Source of the DNA: Streptomyces sp. KL109B
GTDB lineage: Bacteria > Actinomycetota > Actinomycetes > Streptomycetales > Streptomycetaceae
Length of the DNA stretch: 64,000 nt
Direction: 5' to 3'
Assembly (NCBI RefSeq): GCF_030766935.1
Contig: NZ_JASERL010000003.1
Span: 186,001 to 250,000, forward strand
Shown here: piece after piece, positions 33,239 to 40,555 of the stretch
Numbering within the stretch: the first letter of the stretch is position 1
Layout of the letters: every line of letters starts with the position of its first letter
Notes under the pieces: model-generated
The model's database searches: none
Told to the model about the DNA's origin: nothing
The model's input: only the letters and a program-made list of their open reading frames with translations
Translations under genes and position numbers: made by a program

Positions 33239-33830
33239 CTAGGAGTCTTCTCCCCTCGAAGGCGCGGCCGAGGGTCACCTCGTCCGCGTACTCCAGGTCG
33301 CCCCCGACGGGGAGGCCGCTGGCCAGGCGGGTGACCTTCAGGCCCATGGGCTTGATCATGCGGGCGAGGTACGTCGCCGTGGCCTCGCCCTCGAGGTTCG
33401 GGTCGGTGGCGAGGATGAGTTCGGTGACCGTGCCGTCCGCGAGGCGGGCGAGCAGCTCCCGTATCCGCAGATCGTCCGGGCCCACGCCCTCGATCGGGCT
33501 GATCGCGCCGCCGAGCACGTGGTACCGCCCGCGGAACTCACGGGTGCGCTCGATCGCGACGACGTCCTTCGGCTCCTCCACGACACAGATCACGGAGCCG
33601 TCCCGCCGCTGGTCGCGGCAGATGTTGCACAGCTCCTCCTGCGCGACGTTGCCACACGTCGCACAGAAGCGGACCTTCGCCTTGACCTCCATCAGGGCCT
33701 GCGCGAGGCGCCGTACGTCGGTGGGCTCGGCCTGCAGGACGTGGAAGGCGATCCGCTGCGCGCTCTTGGGACCGACGCCGGGCAGCCTGCCCAACTCGTC
33801 GATGAGGTCCTGGACCACGCCTTCGTACAC
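33231..33830 (-). CDS. recR: Recombination mediator RecR
   Basis: A 199-residue protein acting in the RecFOR pathway to load RecA at gaps. The N-terminal helix-hairpin-helix ([20 protein letters not shown]) is followed by the four-Cys zinc finger (CATCGN ... LCNIC) and a Toprim domain ([20 protein letters not shown], then [17 protein letters not shown]), and the C-terminal Walker B-like [20 protein letters not shown]. All expected elements are intact and the length is typical. The start is GTG at 33830. Operon order is ybaB-recR-DUF5063, with a 60-bp gap to ybaB. Confidence 0.97.
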   Translation of the reverse strand: MYEGVVQDLIDELGRLPGVGPKSAQRIAFHVLQAEPTDVRRLAQALMEVKAKVRFCATCGNVAQEELCNICRDQRRDGSVICVVEEPKDVVAIERTREFRGRYHVLGGAISPIEGVGPDDLRIRELLARLADGTVTELILATDPNLEGEATATYLARMIKPMGLKVTRLASGLPVGGDLEYADEVTLGRAFEGRRLLDV

Positions 33831-33890
33831 GGATTGCCTTCCCTGCTGCTTACGGTTGTCGCTTGGTACGTACGGTAGTTGGCGGCGGGG

Positions 33891-34235
33891 TCAGAAGGGG
33901 AGACCCGGAATGCCGCTGCCGCCGCCGAGACCCTGGGCGAGCGGGCCGAGCTTCTGCTGCTGGAGCGTCTGCGCGTTCTCGTTGGCCGCCGCGACCGCCG
34001 CGACCACCAGGTCGGCGAGGGTCTCGGTGTCCTCCGGGTCGACCGCCTTCGGGTCGATGACGAGACCTCGCAGCTCGCCGCCCCCGGTCACCGTCGCCTT
34101 GACGAGACCGCCGCCGGCCTGGCCCTCGACCTCGGTCTGCGCCAGCTCCTCCTGAGCCTGCGCGAGGTCCTGCTGCATCTTCTGGGCCTGCTGGAGCAGC
34201 TGCTGCATATTGGGCTGGCCACCACCGGGGATCAC
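33891..34235 (-). CDS. YbaB/EbfC family nucleoid-associated protein
   Basis: A 114-residue DNA-binding protein. It has the classic N-terminal [22 protein letters not shown] helix, the central [20 protein letters not shown] and [23 protein letters not shown] segments, and a Gln/Gly-rich tail. EbfC-type dimers bind DNA as a tweezer. The start is GTG at 34235 with AGGAG at 34243-34247; the frame extends further upstream but without a ribosome binding site. Its usual neighbour recR follows. dnaX, which precedes it in many bacteria, is absent here. Confidence 0.92.
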   Translation of the reverse strand: MIPGGGQPNMQQLLQQAQKMQQDLAQAQEELAQTEVEGQAGGGLVKATVTGGGELRGLVIDPKAVDPEDTETLADLVVAAVAAANENAQTLQQQKLGPLAQGLGGGSGIPGLPF

Positions 34236-34508
34236 GATCAGCTCCTGTTCCGGTCCGTTACGCGTCTTCGGACAACCGAGCCTACGTGGTCGGGGGGCCA
34301 CCCGCCCCGGCGACGTGAAGCCTCCCGGGGTGGACGGGGGCTCCGTTCCGGTCTGCACTCTTTCGAGTGAGATGGGTTGCTTTCTATACCTGATGCAGGC
34401 CCACGTCCGGGCGGAGATCCGGTGAAAACTGGGGTTCGGCCACCCATTGGGCGGTAGGAAGATGCTGCACATTCAGCCCCAGCCGTGACCAGTCGTAGGG
34501 AGTTCCGG

Positions 34509-35306
34509 GTGAGTCAGCCGGAGATGCAGCCCGAAGGAGCGCCCCAGGAGGGGGCGGGCCCGGGTGAGAACGGCGCCGCCCAGGGCAACCACGGCAAGAA
34601 ATCCGGGAAGCCCGGGAAGGCCGGGAAGTCCCCTCGGCAGGGCGATCTCACCGGCCGTACGTTCCCGCTCGGCGACTGGGGCGAGCCCGCCGAGCGGCTC
34701 GACGAGCTGTACCGCTGGGTCGAGGAGGGCGCGCTGCGCACCGCGGACTGGTACCTCGCGGACCGGGTGTGGAAGCGGCGGTGCGCGCGGGCGCTGCGTA
34801 CGGGCACGGTTCTCGGGGCGGTCTGCGGAGGCGTCCTTCCGCTGCTCGACCTCACGGGTGTGGTCGGGGGCGCGGCCCCCTGGGGATATCTGTCGCTGCT
34901 GCTCGCGGTGGCGTGTGTGGCGGGTGACCGGTACTTCGGGCTTACGTCCGGGTGGATAAGGGACGTCGCGACGGCGCAGGCCGTGCAGCGCAGGCTCCAG
35001 GTGCTCCAGTTCGACTGGGCGTCGGAGAACGTACGGGAGGTCCTCGGCCCCACCGAGGGGACGGCCAGTGAGGCGGCCGAGCGGTGCCTGGGGGTGCTGC
35101 GGAGGTTCTCGGACGACGTGACGGAGCTGGTGCGGGCCGAGACGGCGGACTGGATGGTGGAGTTCAAGTCCGGCCCCGCGCCGCTCACGATGCAGGCCGC
35201 GGGGCAGGGGGCCGCGCGTCCCGCGGATCAGCCGAGCAGTCGGTTTCCGTTGCCGCCGGGGGCGCGGCCGAACATGCCGAGGCAGCGGCCGCCGGAGCCG
35301 AGGTAG
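34509..35306 (+). CDS. SLATT domain-containing membrane protein
   Basis: A 265-residue protein. A Gly/Lys-rich N-terminus (GKKSGKPGKAGKSPRQGD) leads into the SLATT core: PLGDWGEPAERLDELYRWVE, LADRVWKRR, two membrane helices (GTVLGAVCGGVLPLLDLTGV and YLSLLLAVACVAGDRYFGL), and the long helical C-terminus AQAVQRRLQVLQFDWASENV. The tail is Pro/Arg-rich. SLATT proteins are predicted pore-formers linked to nucleotide-sensing conflict systems elsewhere, but no SLOG, CD-NTase or TIR partner is adjacent here, so this looks like the conserved housekeeping type of Streptomyces. The start is GTG at 34509 with AGGGAG at 34497; a GTG at 34485 is less likely. Confidence 0.8.
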   Translation: MSQPEMQPEGAPQEGAGPGENGAAQGNHGKKSGKPGKAGKSPRQGDLTGRTFPLGDWGEPAERLDELYRWVEEGALRTADWYLADRVWKRRCARALRTGTVLGAVCGGVLPLLDLTGVVGGAAPWGYLSLLLAVACVAGDRYFGLTSGWIRDVATAQAVQRRLQVLQFDWASENVREVLGPTEGTASEAAERCLGVLRRFSDDVTELVRAETADWMVEFKSGPAPLTMQAAGQGAARPADQPSSRFPLPPGARPNMPRQRPPEPR

Positions 35307-35318
35307 CGGTTCGGGTCA

Positions 35319-35369
35319 ATGGGAGCCCCTCCGGCGATTGAGGAGCGGGGTCCGGGGCGGAGCCCCGAG
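35319..35369. repeat. Dispersed GC element (reverse orientation)
   Basis: A copy reading GGAGCCCCTCCGGCGATTG, then AGGAGCGGGGTCC and GGGGCGGAGCCCCG. It lies between the convergent SLATT gene and the gene ending at 35390, in a terminator-like position. Confidence 0.85.
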
Positions 35370-35389
35370 GCGTGGGGCTCCGGTGCCGG

Positions 35390-36040
35390 TCAGCTGAAGA
35401 TGAGCATGGAGCCTTGTGCCAGGCTGCGGGTCGCCGCCTGGTGGAGGCCCAGCCATACGTGGCGTTCGCGGGCGAAGGGGTTGTCGTCCAGGGGGACGGC
35501 CGCGGCCGGTTCCTCCAGGGACGTCGGCGCGGCGGGCGGGGCCGGTGGCCGGGGCGGGTTGGCCGGGTCGATGCCGATGGACGGGGCCACGAACTCCAGC
35601 TCCCGCAGCAGCGTGTGCGAGGAGCCCAACGGGCCGCCTCCCGCCAGGAGTTCGTCGTTGGAGAGCGGTTCCGGGAAGTCCACGGGGACGTACGCGCCCG
35701 CGTGGTCGTAATGCCAGACCAGGTGGGAGCTCTGGGCCGTCGACTCGAACATCTCCAGGAGTTGCTCGTAGTCGCCGCCCAGTTCGTCGACGGGCGTCAC
35801 GGCGAGGCCGCAGATCTGCAGGAGGTACGCGCGGCGCAGGAAGTGCAGCGCGTCGTAGTCGAACCCCGCGATCGGCGCCACGTCACCGGAGAGGCCCGGC
35901 ATGTACGCGTAGACCGGCACCGGTGGCAGTCCTGCCTCGTTCAACGCCTTGTCGTAGAGCGCGAGTTCTTCGGCGAACGGATTGTCGGGGCTGTGGCACA
36001 GCACGTCGACCAGGGGAACGAGCCACAGGTCACAGGCCAA
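35390..36040 (-). CDS. Conserved hypothetical protein (216 aa)
   Basis: Not recognised. The frame has normal Streptomyces codon use (third-position G/C). The protein begins MACDLWLVPLVDVLCHSPDN and includes ELALYDKALNEAGLPPVPVY, GFDYDALHFLRRAYLLQICG, a His/Asp-rich HLVWHYDHAGAYVPVDFPEP, and a Pro/Ala-rich segment (PANPPRPPAPPAAPTSLEE) before a C-terminal helix (HVWLGLHQAATRSLAQGSM). It has no signal peptide or membrane segment. It converges on the SLATT gene across a copy of the dispersed GC element and is 97 bp downstream of the GntR gene. Confidence 0.75.
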   Translation of the reverse strand: MACDLWLVPLVDVLCHSPDNPFAEELALYDKALNEAGLPPVPVYAYMPGLSGDVAPIAGFDYDALHFLRRAYLLQICGLAVTPVDELGGDYEQLLEMFESTAQSSHLVWHYDHAGAYVPVDFPEPLSNDELLAGGGPLGSSHTLLRELEFVAPSIGIDPANPPRPPAPPAAPTSLEEPAAAVPLDDNPFARERHVWLGLHQAATRSLAQGSMLIFS

Positions 36041-36137
36041 GGGGGCTCCTCAGTGCTCCGGAGTATCGGCGTAGGTCAGGGTAGTGGGGTGCGGGGCAGG
36101 GTTGACCTGTCTTGCGCGTACCCGTTGTTCCTGCTCC

Positions 36138-36821
36138 CTAGCCGCCCGTCAGTTCCTCGATGAGGGTGAGGGAGTCGTCGTTGTACGAGGCGATGAGCGC
36201 GTGCGCGGCGTCCGGGTCGCGGTCCGCGAGGGCGTCGACGAGTGCGCAGTGGCCCGCCCACAGGCGGCCCTTGAGGTCGCCCGCGGTGCGCAGGTGCGGG
36301 ACCGCGCACATCCAGGACTGGACGCGCAGGCGGTGGAAGAAGTCGGAGAGGTACGGGTTGCCGAAGAGGGCCGAGAGCTCGCGCCAGAAACGCAGGTCGT
36401 AGCCGATGAGGACGTTCAGGTCGCCGGCCGTCGCGGCGCGGGACGCCTCCTCGCCGCGGCGGCGGACGCCGGCGAGGTCCTCCGGGGTGCGGGGGGTGCG
36501 GTCGGGGTCGGCCGCCAGGCCCCGGAAGATTCCGTCGGCGACGAGGCTGCGGGCCTCGATCATCGCGCGGTAGTCCGGGAGCGAGTACTCGTGGACGCGG
36601 AAGCCGCGGTGCTGCGCGGAGTCGAGGAGGCCCTGGGCGGACAGGTCGACGAGGGCCTCGCGGACCGGGGTGGCCGAGACCCCGTATCCCTCGGCGATCT
36701 CCTTCACCGTGAATTCCTGGCCGGGCGTGAGGCGTCCCGCGAGGATCTCGTCGCGCAGGGCGTCGGCGATTTGTTGGCGGAGGGTGGAGCGGGTGACGGC
36801 GGGGCCGTCTGGAGCGGGCAC
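36138..36821 (-). CDS. GntR family transcriptional regulator (FadR/FCD type)
   Basis: A 227-residue repressor-type regulator. The GntR winged helix spans about residues 10-75 (LRQQIADALRDEILAGRLTP, FTVKEIAEGYGVSATPVREA, LVDLSAQGLLDSAQHRGFRV). The all-helical FCD effector domain follows (YRAMIEARSLVADGIFRGLA; FWRELSALFGNPYLSDFFHR; HCALVDALADRDPDAAHALI), with the FCD Asp/His metal ligands apparently retained. The start is GTG at 36821 with GGGGGA upstream. A class III aminotransferase gene lies beyond a long repeat-rich gap on the same strand; co-regulation is possible but unproven. Confidence 0.9.
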   Translation of the reverse strand: MPAPDGPAVTRSTLRQQIADALRDEILAGRLTPGQEFTVKEIAEGYGVSATPVREALVDLSAQGLLDSAQHRGFRVHEYSLPDYRAMIEARSLVADGIFRGLAADPDRTPRTPEDLAGVRRRGEEASRAATAGDLNVLIGYDLRFWRELSALFGNPYLSDFFHRLRVQSWMCAVPHLRTAGDLKGRLWAGHCALVDALADRDPDAAHALIASYNDDSLTLIEELTGG

Positions 36822-36906
36822 GGGTGGGTCCCCCGGTTCGGCTGGTGTGGGTCGGTTCGTGTGGCTGGTTAGGTTACGCCTGCGGGGTGGGGGGGCGTGT
36901 GTGGTT

Positions 36907-37039
36907 GGTTCGGCCAGCGCCGGGGCTTTGGGCTGGGCCGGGGGTGGCGTGTGTGACTGGTTCGGCCAGCGCCGGGGCTTTGGGCTGGGCCGGGGGTGGC
37001 GTGTGTGACTGGTTCGGCCTGCCACATGGGCCTTGGCCG
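36907..37039. repeat. 52-bp direct tandem repeat
   Basis: Two identical 52-bp units (36907-36958 and 36959-37010), each GGTTCGGCCAGCGCCGGGGC, TTTGGGCTGGGCC, GGGGGTGGCGTGTGTGACT, followed by a partial third from 37011. It lies in the 886-bp gene-free stretch 36822-37707. Confidence 0.9.
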
Positions 37040-37108
37040 TACCGGGGGCGGCGTCCGGTGCTCCGTTGCGCGGCACGGGTCCCTTTCCCGGCTGCGCCGG
37101 TGCCGGGT

Positions 37109-37147
37109 CATCTCCCACCCACCCGCCCCCTCCGGGGGCGTCGGCCC
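37109..37147. repeat. G-rich box shared with 37502 and 63293
   Basis: CATCTCCCACCCACCCGCC, then CCCTCCGGGGGCGTCGGCCC. The reverse complement recurs at 37502-37538 and 63293-63321. Confidence 0.8.
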
Positions 37148-37400
37148 CCCCCGTGCGTGGTGTCGGGGTTGGCCCGTGTCGTTCTGTTGCGCGGCACCGG
37201 CGCGCGTACGTGGCCTTTGCCCGCAGGTTTTCGGTCTGCCGGGGGTGGGGGGCTGCGACGGGGTGGTGCCTGCCGTTGGTGCGGCCTGCACCGGGGGCCG
37301 CCGGCCTAACGGGTGGGAAAACGGGCCGACGGTAGATCGCCCGGGGCCGGGTGGCGTCGGGCGTAATGGGTGGGGAGCCGGGCTGACGGTGGGGGTGAAT

Positions 37401-37447
37401 CAAGCCCCTCCGGCGATTGAGGAGCGGGGTTTGGGGCGGAGCCCCAA
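37401..37447. repeat. Dispersed GC element (reverse orientation)
   Basis: CAAGCCCCTCCGGCGATTGA, then GGAGCGGGGTTT and GGGGCGGAGCCCC. The hairpin arms GGGGC(GGA)GCCCC are preserved. Confidence 0.85.
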
Positions 37448-37501
37448 GGCGAGGAGGAGTTGGCCGCAACGGGTGGGGAGCCGTCGCTGCGGTACCCCGT
37501 C

Positions 37502-37538
37502 GGGCCGACGCACCCGGAGGGGGCGGGTGGGTGGGCGA
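37502..37538. repeat. G-rich box, second copy
   Basis: GGGCCGACGCACCCGGAGGG followed by GGCGGGTGGGTGGGCGA, matching the inverted copy at 37109 and the copy at 63293. Confidence 0.8.
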
Positions 37539-37582
37539 GTGGATCGTGTCTGGGCCAAAGGCCCCGGTGCGGCGCGTCAAAT

Positions 37583-37629
37583 CAAGCCCCTGCGGCGATT
37601 GAGCAGCGGGGTCCGGGGCGGAGCCCCGA
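37583..37629. repeat. Dispersed GC element (reverse orientation), 3' of aminotransferase
   Basis: CAAGCCCCTGCGGCGATTGA, then GCAGCGGGGTCC and GGGGCGGAGCCCCG. It is the copy nearest the aminotransferase stop at 37708. Confidence 0.85.
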
Positions 37630-37707
37630 GGCCGTAACCCCGGGGGCGGCCGAGTGAACCCGCCCCGGGTGCCCTGCGGCGGAGCCCCGGGGCCGGGCCC
37701 CCGAGGG

Positions 37708-39063
37708 TTACGACACGTGGGTGTCGGCGACGGAGAGCGCCGCGTCCAGGGCCGCGAGGCCTTCCTTGGCCTCCGGTTCCGTGATGTTGAGGGCCGGAAC
37801 CACGTGGGTGCGGTTCATGTTGATGAAGGGCCAGAGGCCGCCCGCCTTGGCGGCGGTGGCGAAGGCCGTCATTGGAGCGTTCGCCTCGCCGGCCGCGTTG
37901 TAGGGGACCAGCGGTTCGTGCGTGGCACGGTCACGTACCAGTTCCAATGCCCAGAACATGCCGACGCCGCGCACCTCGCCCACCGAGGGGTGGCGCTCGG
38001 CCAGCTCGCGCAGGGCCGGCTCGATGACCTCCGAGCCCAGCTTCGCGGCGTGGTCGACGATGCCCTCCTCCTCCATCACGTTGATCGTGGCGACGGCGGC
38101 GGCGCAGGCCAGCGGGTGGCCGGAGTACGTGAGGCCGCCGGGGTAGGGGCGCTTCGCGAACGTCTCGGCGATGGCGGATGAAATCGCGACGCCGCCCAGC
38201 GGGACGTAACCCGAGTTCACGCCCTTCGCGAAGGTCATGAGGTCCGGCGTCACGTCGTACAGGTCGGCGGCGAACCACTTGCCCGTACGCCCGAAGCCCG
38301 CCATGACCTCGTCGAGGATGAAGACGATGCCGTACTTGTCGCAGAGGGCGCGGACGCCCGCCAGGTAGCCGGGCGGCGGGAGCATGATGCCCGCCGTGCC
38401 CGGGATCGTCTCCAGGATGATCGCGGCGATCGTCTGCGGGCCCTCGAACTGGATCGTGGATTCGAGGTGTTCAAGGGCGCGCTCGCACTCCTGCTCCTCC
38501 GTCTCCGCGTAGAAGCGGGAGCGGTAGAGGAACGGCGCCCAGAAGCGGGCCACGCCCGCCGTCCCGGTGTCGCTGGCCCAGCGGCGCGGGTCACCGGTGA
38601 CGTTGATGGCCTGCTGGGTGCCGCCGTGGTACGAGCGGTACGCCGAAAGCACCTTGGGGCGGCCCGTGTGCAGGCGGGCCATCCGCAGGGCGTGCTCGAC
38701 GGCGTCCGCGCCACCGTTCGTGAAGAAGATCTTGTCGAGGTCGCCGGGGGTGCGCTCGGCGATGAGGCGTGCGGCCTCGGAGCGCGCCTCGATGGCGAAG
38801 GCCGGGGCGAAGGTCGTCATCTTCCCGGCCTGCTCCTGGATCGCCGCGACGACCTTCGGGTGCTGGTACCCGATGTTCGTGTAGACGAGGCCGGAGGTGA
38901 AGTCGAGGTAGCGGTTGCCTTCGTAGTCCCAGAAGTAGGAGCCTTCGGCGCCGGCGACGGCCAGCGGGTCGATCAGCTCCTGTGCGGACCAGGAGTGGAA
39001 CACGTGCTTGCGGTCCGCGGCCTTCACGGCGGCGCCGACCTGGGGATTCGGCTGAGGGGTCAT
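37708..39063 (-). CDS. Class III PLP-dependent aminotransferase
   Basis: A 451-residue omega-aminotransferase-type enzyme. Key elements are the N-terminal WDYEGNRYLDFTSGLVYTNI, FFTNGGADAVEHALRMAR, the Tyr/His pair in SAYRSYHGGTQQAINVTGD, FILDEVMAGFGRTGKWFA with the PLP-binding Asp, and the Schiff-base Lys at about residue 280 in TFAKGVNSGYVPLGG. It also has PYPGGLTYSGHPLACAAAVA. Such enzymes transfer amino groups from omega-amino acids (beta-alanine, GABA or similar) to pyruvate or 2-oxoglutarate; the exact substrate cannot be told. The start ATG at 39063 (MTPQPNPQVG) is preferred over one further upstream. A GntR-type regulator lies downstream on the same strand. Confidence 0.92.
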   Translation of the reverse strand: MTPQPNPQVGAAVKAADRKHVFHSWSAQELIDPLAVAGAEGSYFWDYEGNRYLDFTSGLVYTNIGYQHPKVVAAIQEQAGKMTTFAPAFAIEARSEAARLIAERTPGDLDKIFFTNGGADAVEHALRMARLHTGRPKVLSAYRSYHGGTQQAINVTGDPRRWASDTGTAGVARFWAPFLYRSRFYAETEEQECERALEHLESTIQFEGPQTIAAIILETIPGTAGIMLPPPGYLAGVRALCDKYGIVFILDEVMAGFGRTGKWFAADLYDVTPDLMTFAKGVNSGYVPLGGVAISSAIAETFAKRPYPGGLTYSGHPLACAAAVATINVMEEEGIVDHAAKLGSEVIEPALRELAERHPSVGEVRGVGMFWALELVRDRATHEPLVPYNAAGEANAPMTAFATAAKAGGLWPFINMNRTHVVPALNITEPEAKEGLAALDAALSVADTHVS

Positions 39064-39217
39064 GGGGCCGAGGGTAAAGGGGCGGTGCGGCGGCACACCA
39101 TCGGCGTCCTGTCTGTGGGACGCGGAGGAACCCGACAACCTGTCGCCCGTACCCCCTCGCCCCCTCTGAGGCTGCTTTTAGCGTGGCGTTAGGGAACTGT
39201 GCGGCACGCTGGTCGGC

Positions 39218-39757
39218 ATGAAACAGCCGATCGCGCAGCGCTGGCGCAACGTGGCCGTGACCGCCGCATGGGTCGCCGTAGGAACGACCGCGGGTGCCCT
39301 GGGCGCCTGGCAGTTGGCGGGCACGGACGCGGACGCGAGTTCCCGCGCGCACGGCAAGCCGCTCGACGACGCGGCCGTGCACCGCGCCCTGGCGTCGGCG
39401 CGGTCCGCTCCCCAGTCGTCCGCTCCCCAGTCGTCCGACCCCCAGTCCTCCTCAGGCCCCGACTCCAACGCTCCCGCCCCCGCCGACCAGCGCCGCACGC
39501 TCCGCTTCACGGGCGGTTCGGCGACGGTCGAGTGCGGCACGGACGGCAGCGTGTACCTGGTGTCGTGGAGCCCCGCCGACGGCTACGAGATCGATGACGA
39601 CGACGTCGCACGCGGCCCCGGCCGCACCGCCCGCCTGGAGGCGGAGCCCACCGACGACGAGGACGGCCCCGACCGGCACTACGAGATCCGGTGCGATGGC
39701 GCCTCCGGCACTCCCCGGGTCATGGAGACCGCGGATCCTGACGACGAGGACGACTGA
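39218..39757 (+). CDS. Membrane-anchored/secreted protein of unknown function (179 aa)
   Basis: An N-terminal helix (VAVTAAWVAVGTTAGALGAWQLAG) acts as a signal or anchor. A Ser/Pro/Gln repeat linker follows (SAPQSSAPQSSDPQSSSGPD), then a compact domain of about 80 residues with two Cys (SATVECGTDGSVYLVSWSPA; YEIRCDGASGTPRVME) and an acidic tail (TADPDDEDD). No family is recognised. It lies upstream of an OmpR/sensor-kinase pair, separated by a copy of the dispersed GC element, so it could be a signal-input or target protein; this is inference. Confidence 0.75.
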   Translation: MKQPIAQRWRNVAVTAAWVAVGTTAGALGAWQLAGTDADASSRAHGKPLDDAAVHRALASARSAPQSSAPQSSDPQSSSGPDSNAPAPADQRRTLRFTGGSATVECGTDGSVYLVSWSPADGYEIDDDDVARGPGRTARLEAEPTDDEDGPDRHYEIRCDGASGTPRVMETADPDDEDD

Positions 39758-39785
39758 CGGCCGCGGCACCCCGGCGTCGCGCTCC

Positions 39786-39834
39786 CGGGGCGCTGCCCCG
39801 GACCCCGTTGCTCAAGCGCCGCAGAGGCTTGATT
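39786..39834. repeat. Dispersed GC element, upstream of response regulator
   Basis: CGGGGCGCTGCCCCGG, ACCCCGTTGCTCAAGCGCCG, CAGAGGCTTGATT. It ends 10 bp before the response regulator ATG at 39845, so it occupies the leader. Confidence 0.85.
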
Positions 39835-39844
39835 AGGTGATCGA

Positions 39845-40555
39845 ATGCCGCATCTCCTCGTCGTCGAAGATGATCCCGCCCTGCGGAACGCCCTGGTCCG
39901 CGCCCTGCGCGACCGCGGCCACGCCGTCGCCACCGCCGCCACCGGCATGGCGGGACTCGACGCCGCCGTCACCGACCGCCCCGATCTCGTCGTCCTCGAC
40001 CTGGGGCTTCCCGATGTGGACGGCGCCCGAATACTTCGCATGCTGCGTGCGGTGAGCGACGTACCGGTGATCGTGGCGACGGCCCGCGACGAGGAGGGCG
40101 AGATGGTCGCGGTGCTCGGGGACGGGGCCGACGACTACATCGTGAAACCGTTCGGCGCGGCCCAGTTGGACGCCCGGATCAAGGCGGTGCTGCGCCGCCT
40201 TGGGCTGCCCGGTGACGTCGACGAGCCGCTCACGGTCGGCGGGCTCGTGATCACGCCCGCGTCCCGCGAGGTCACCCTCGACGGGCAGCCGCTCGATCTG
40301 ACGCCGCGCGAGTTCGACCTGCTCGCGTATCTCGCCCACCGCCCCGGCCAGGTCGTGTCGCGGCGCGAACTGCTCGCCGAGGTGTGGCAGCAGCCGCTGG
40401 GCGGCGCGGACAAGACGGTGGACGTCCATCTGTCGTGGATACGAAGGAAGTTGGGCGAGTCGGCGCAGGCGCCGCGCTATCTGCACACCGTACGTACGGT
40501 GGGTGTGAAGCTGATGGCGCCGGAGGTCGGGGAGAGCGTGGGGGGCGCTTCGTAA
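39845..40555 (+). CDS. OmpR-family response regulator
   Basis: A 236-residue two-component regulator. The receiver domain (1-115) begins LLVVEDDPALRNALVRALRD. The phospho-acceptor is Asp52 (VVLDLGLPDVDG), the switch Thr is in VIVATARDEE and the conserved Lys in YIVKPFGAAQLDARI. The C-terminal winged helix has LDLTPREFDLLAYLAHRPGQ, VVSRRELLAEVW and KTVDVHLSWIRRKLGE. The TAA stop overlaps the kinase ATG (TAATG), so they are coupled. The start is preceded by AGGTGA within the edge of the repeat-rich leader. Confidence 0.95.
   Translation: MPHLLVVEDDPALRNALVRALRDRGHAVATAATGMAGLDAAVTDRPDLVVLDLGLPDVDGARILRMLRAVSDVPVIVATARDEEGEMVAVLGDGADDYIVKPFGAAQLDARIKAVLRRLGLPGDVDEPLTVGGLVITPASREVTLDGQPLDLTPREFDLLAYLAHRPGQVVSRRELLAEVWQQPLGGADKTVDVHLSWIRRKLGESAQAPRYLHTVRTVGVKLMAPEVGESVGGAS

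Noticed and set aside
34236..34508. SRP (4.5S) RNA gene near ybaB
   Set aside because: The characteristic GGAAGGAAGCAGCC-type loop sequence is absent; nothing else in the gap folds like SRP RNA.
34509..36040. SLATT gene plus neighbour as a complete anti-phage system
   Set aside because: No sensor, nuclease or cyclase domain is visible, and the location in a core recR-ybaB neighbourhood argues against a defence island.
36907..37039. Possible short coding region in the 52-bp repeats
   Set aside because: The open frames encode tryptophan/glycine-rich repeats with no ribosome binding site, and 52 is not a multiple of 3, so units shift frame.
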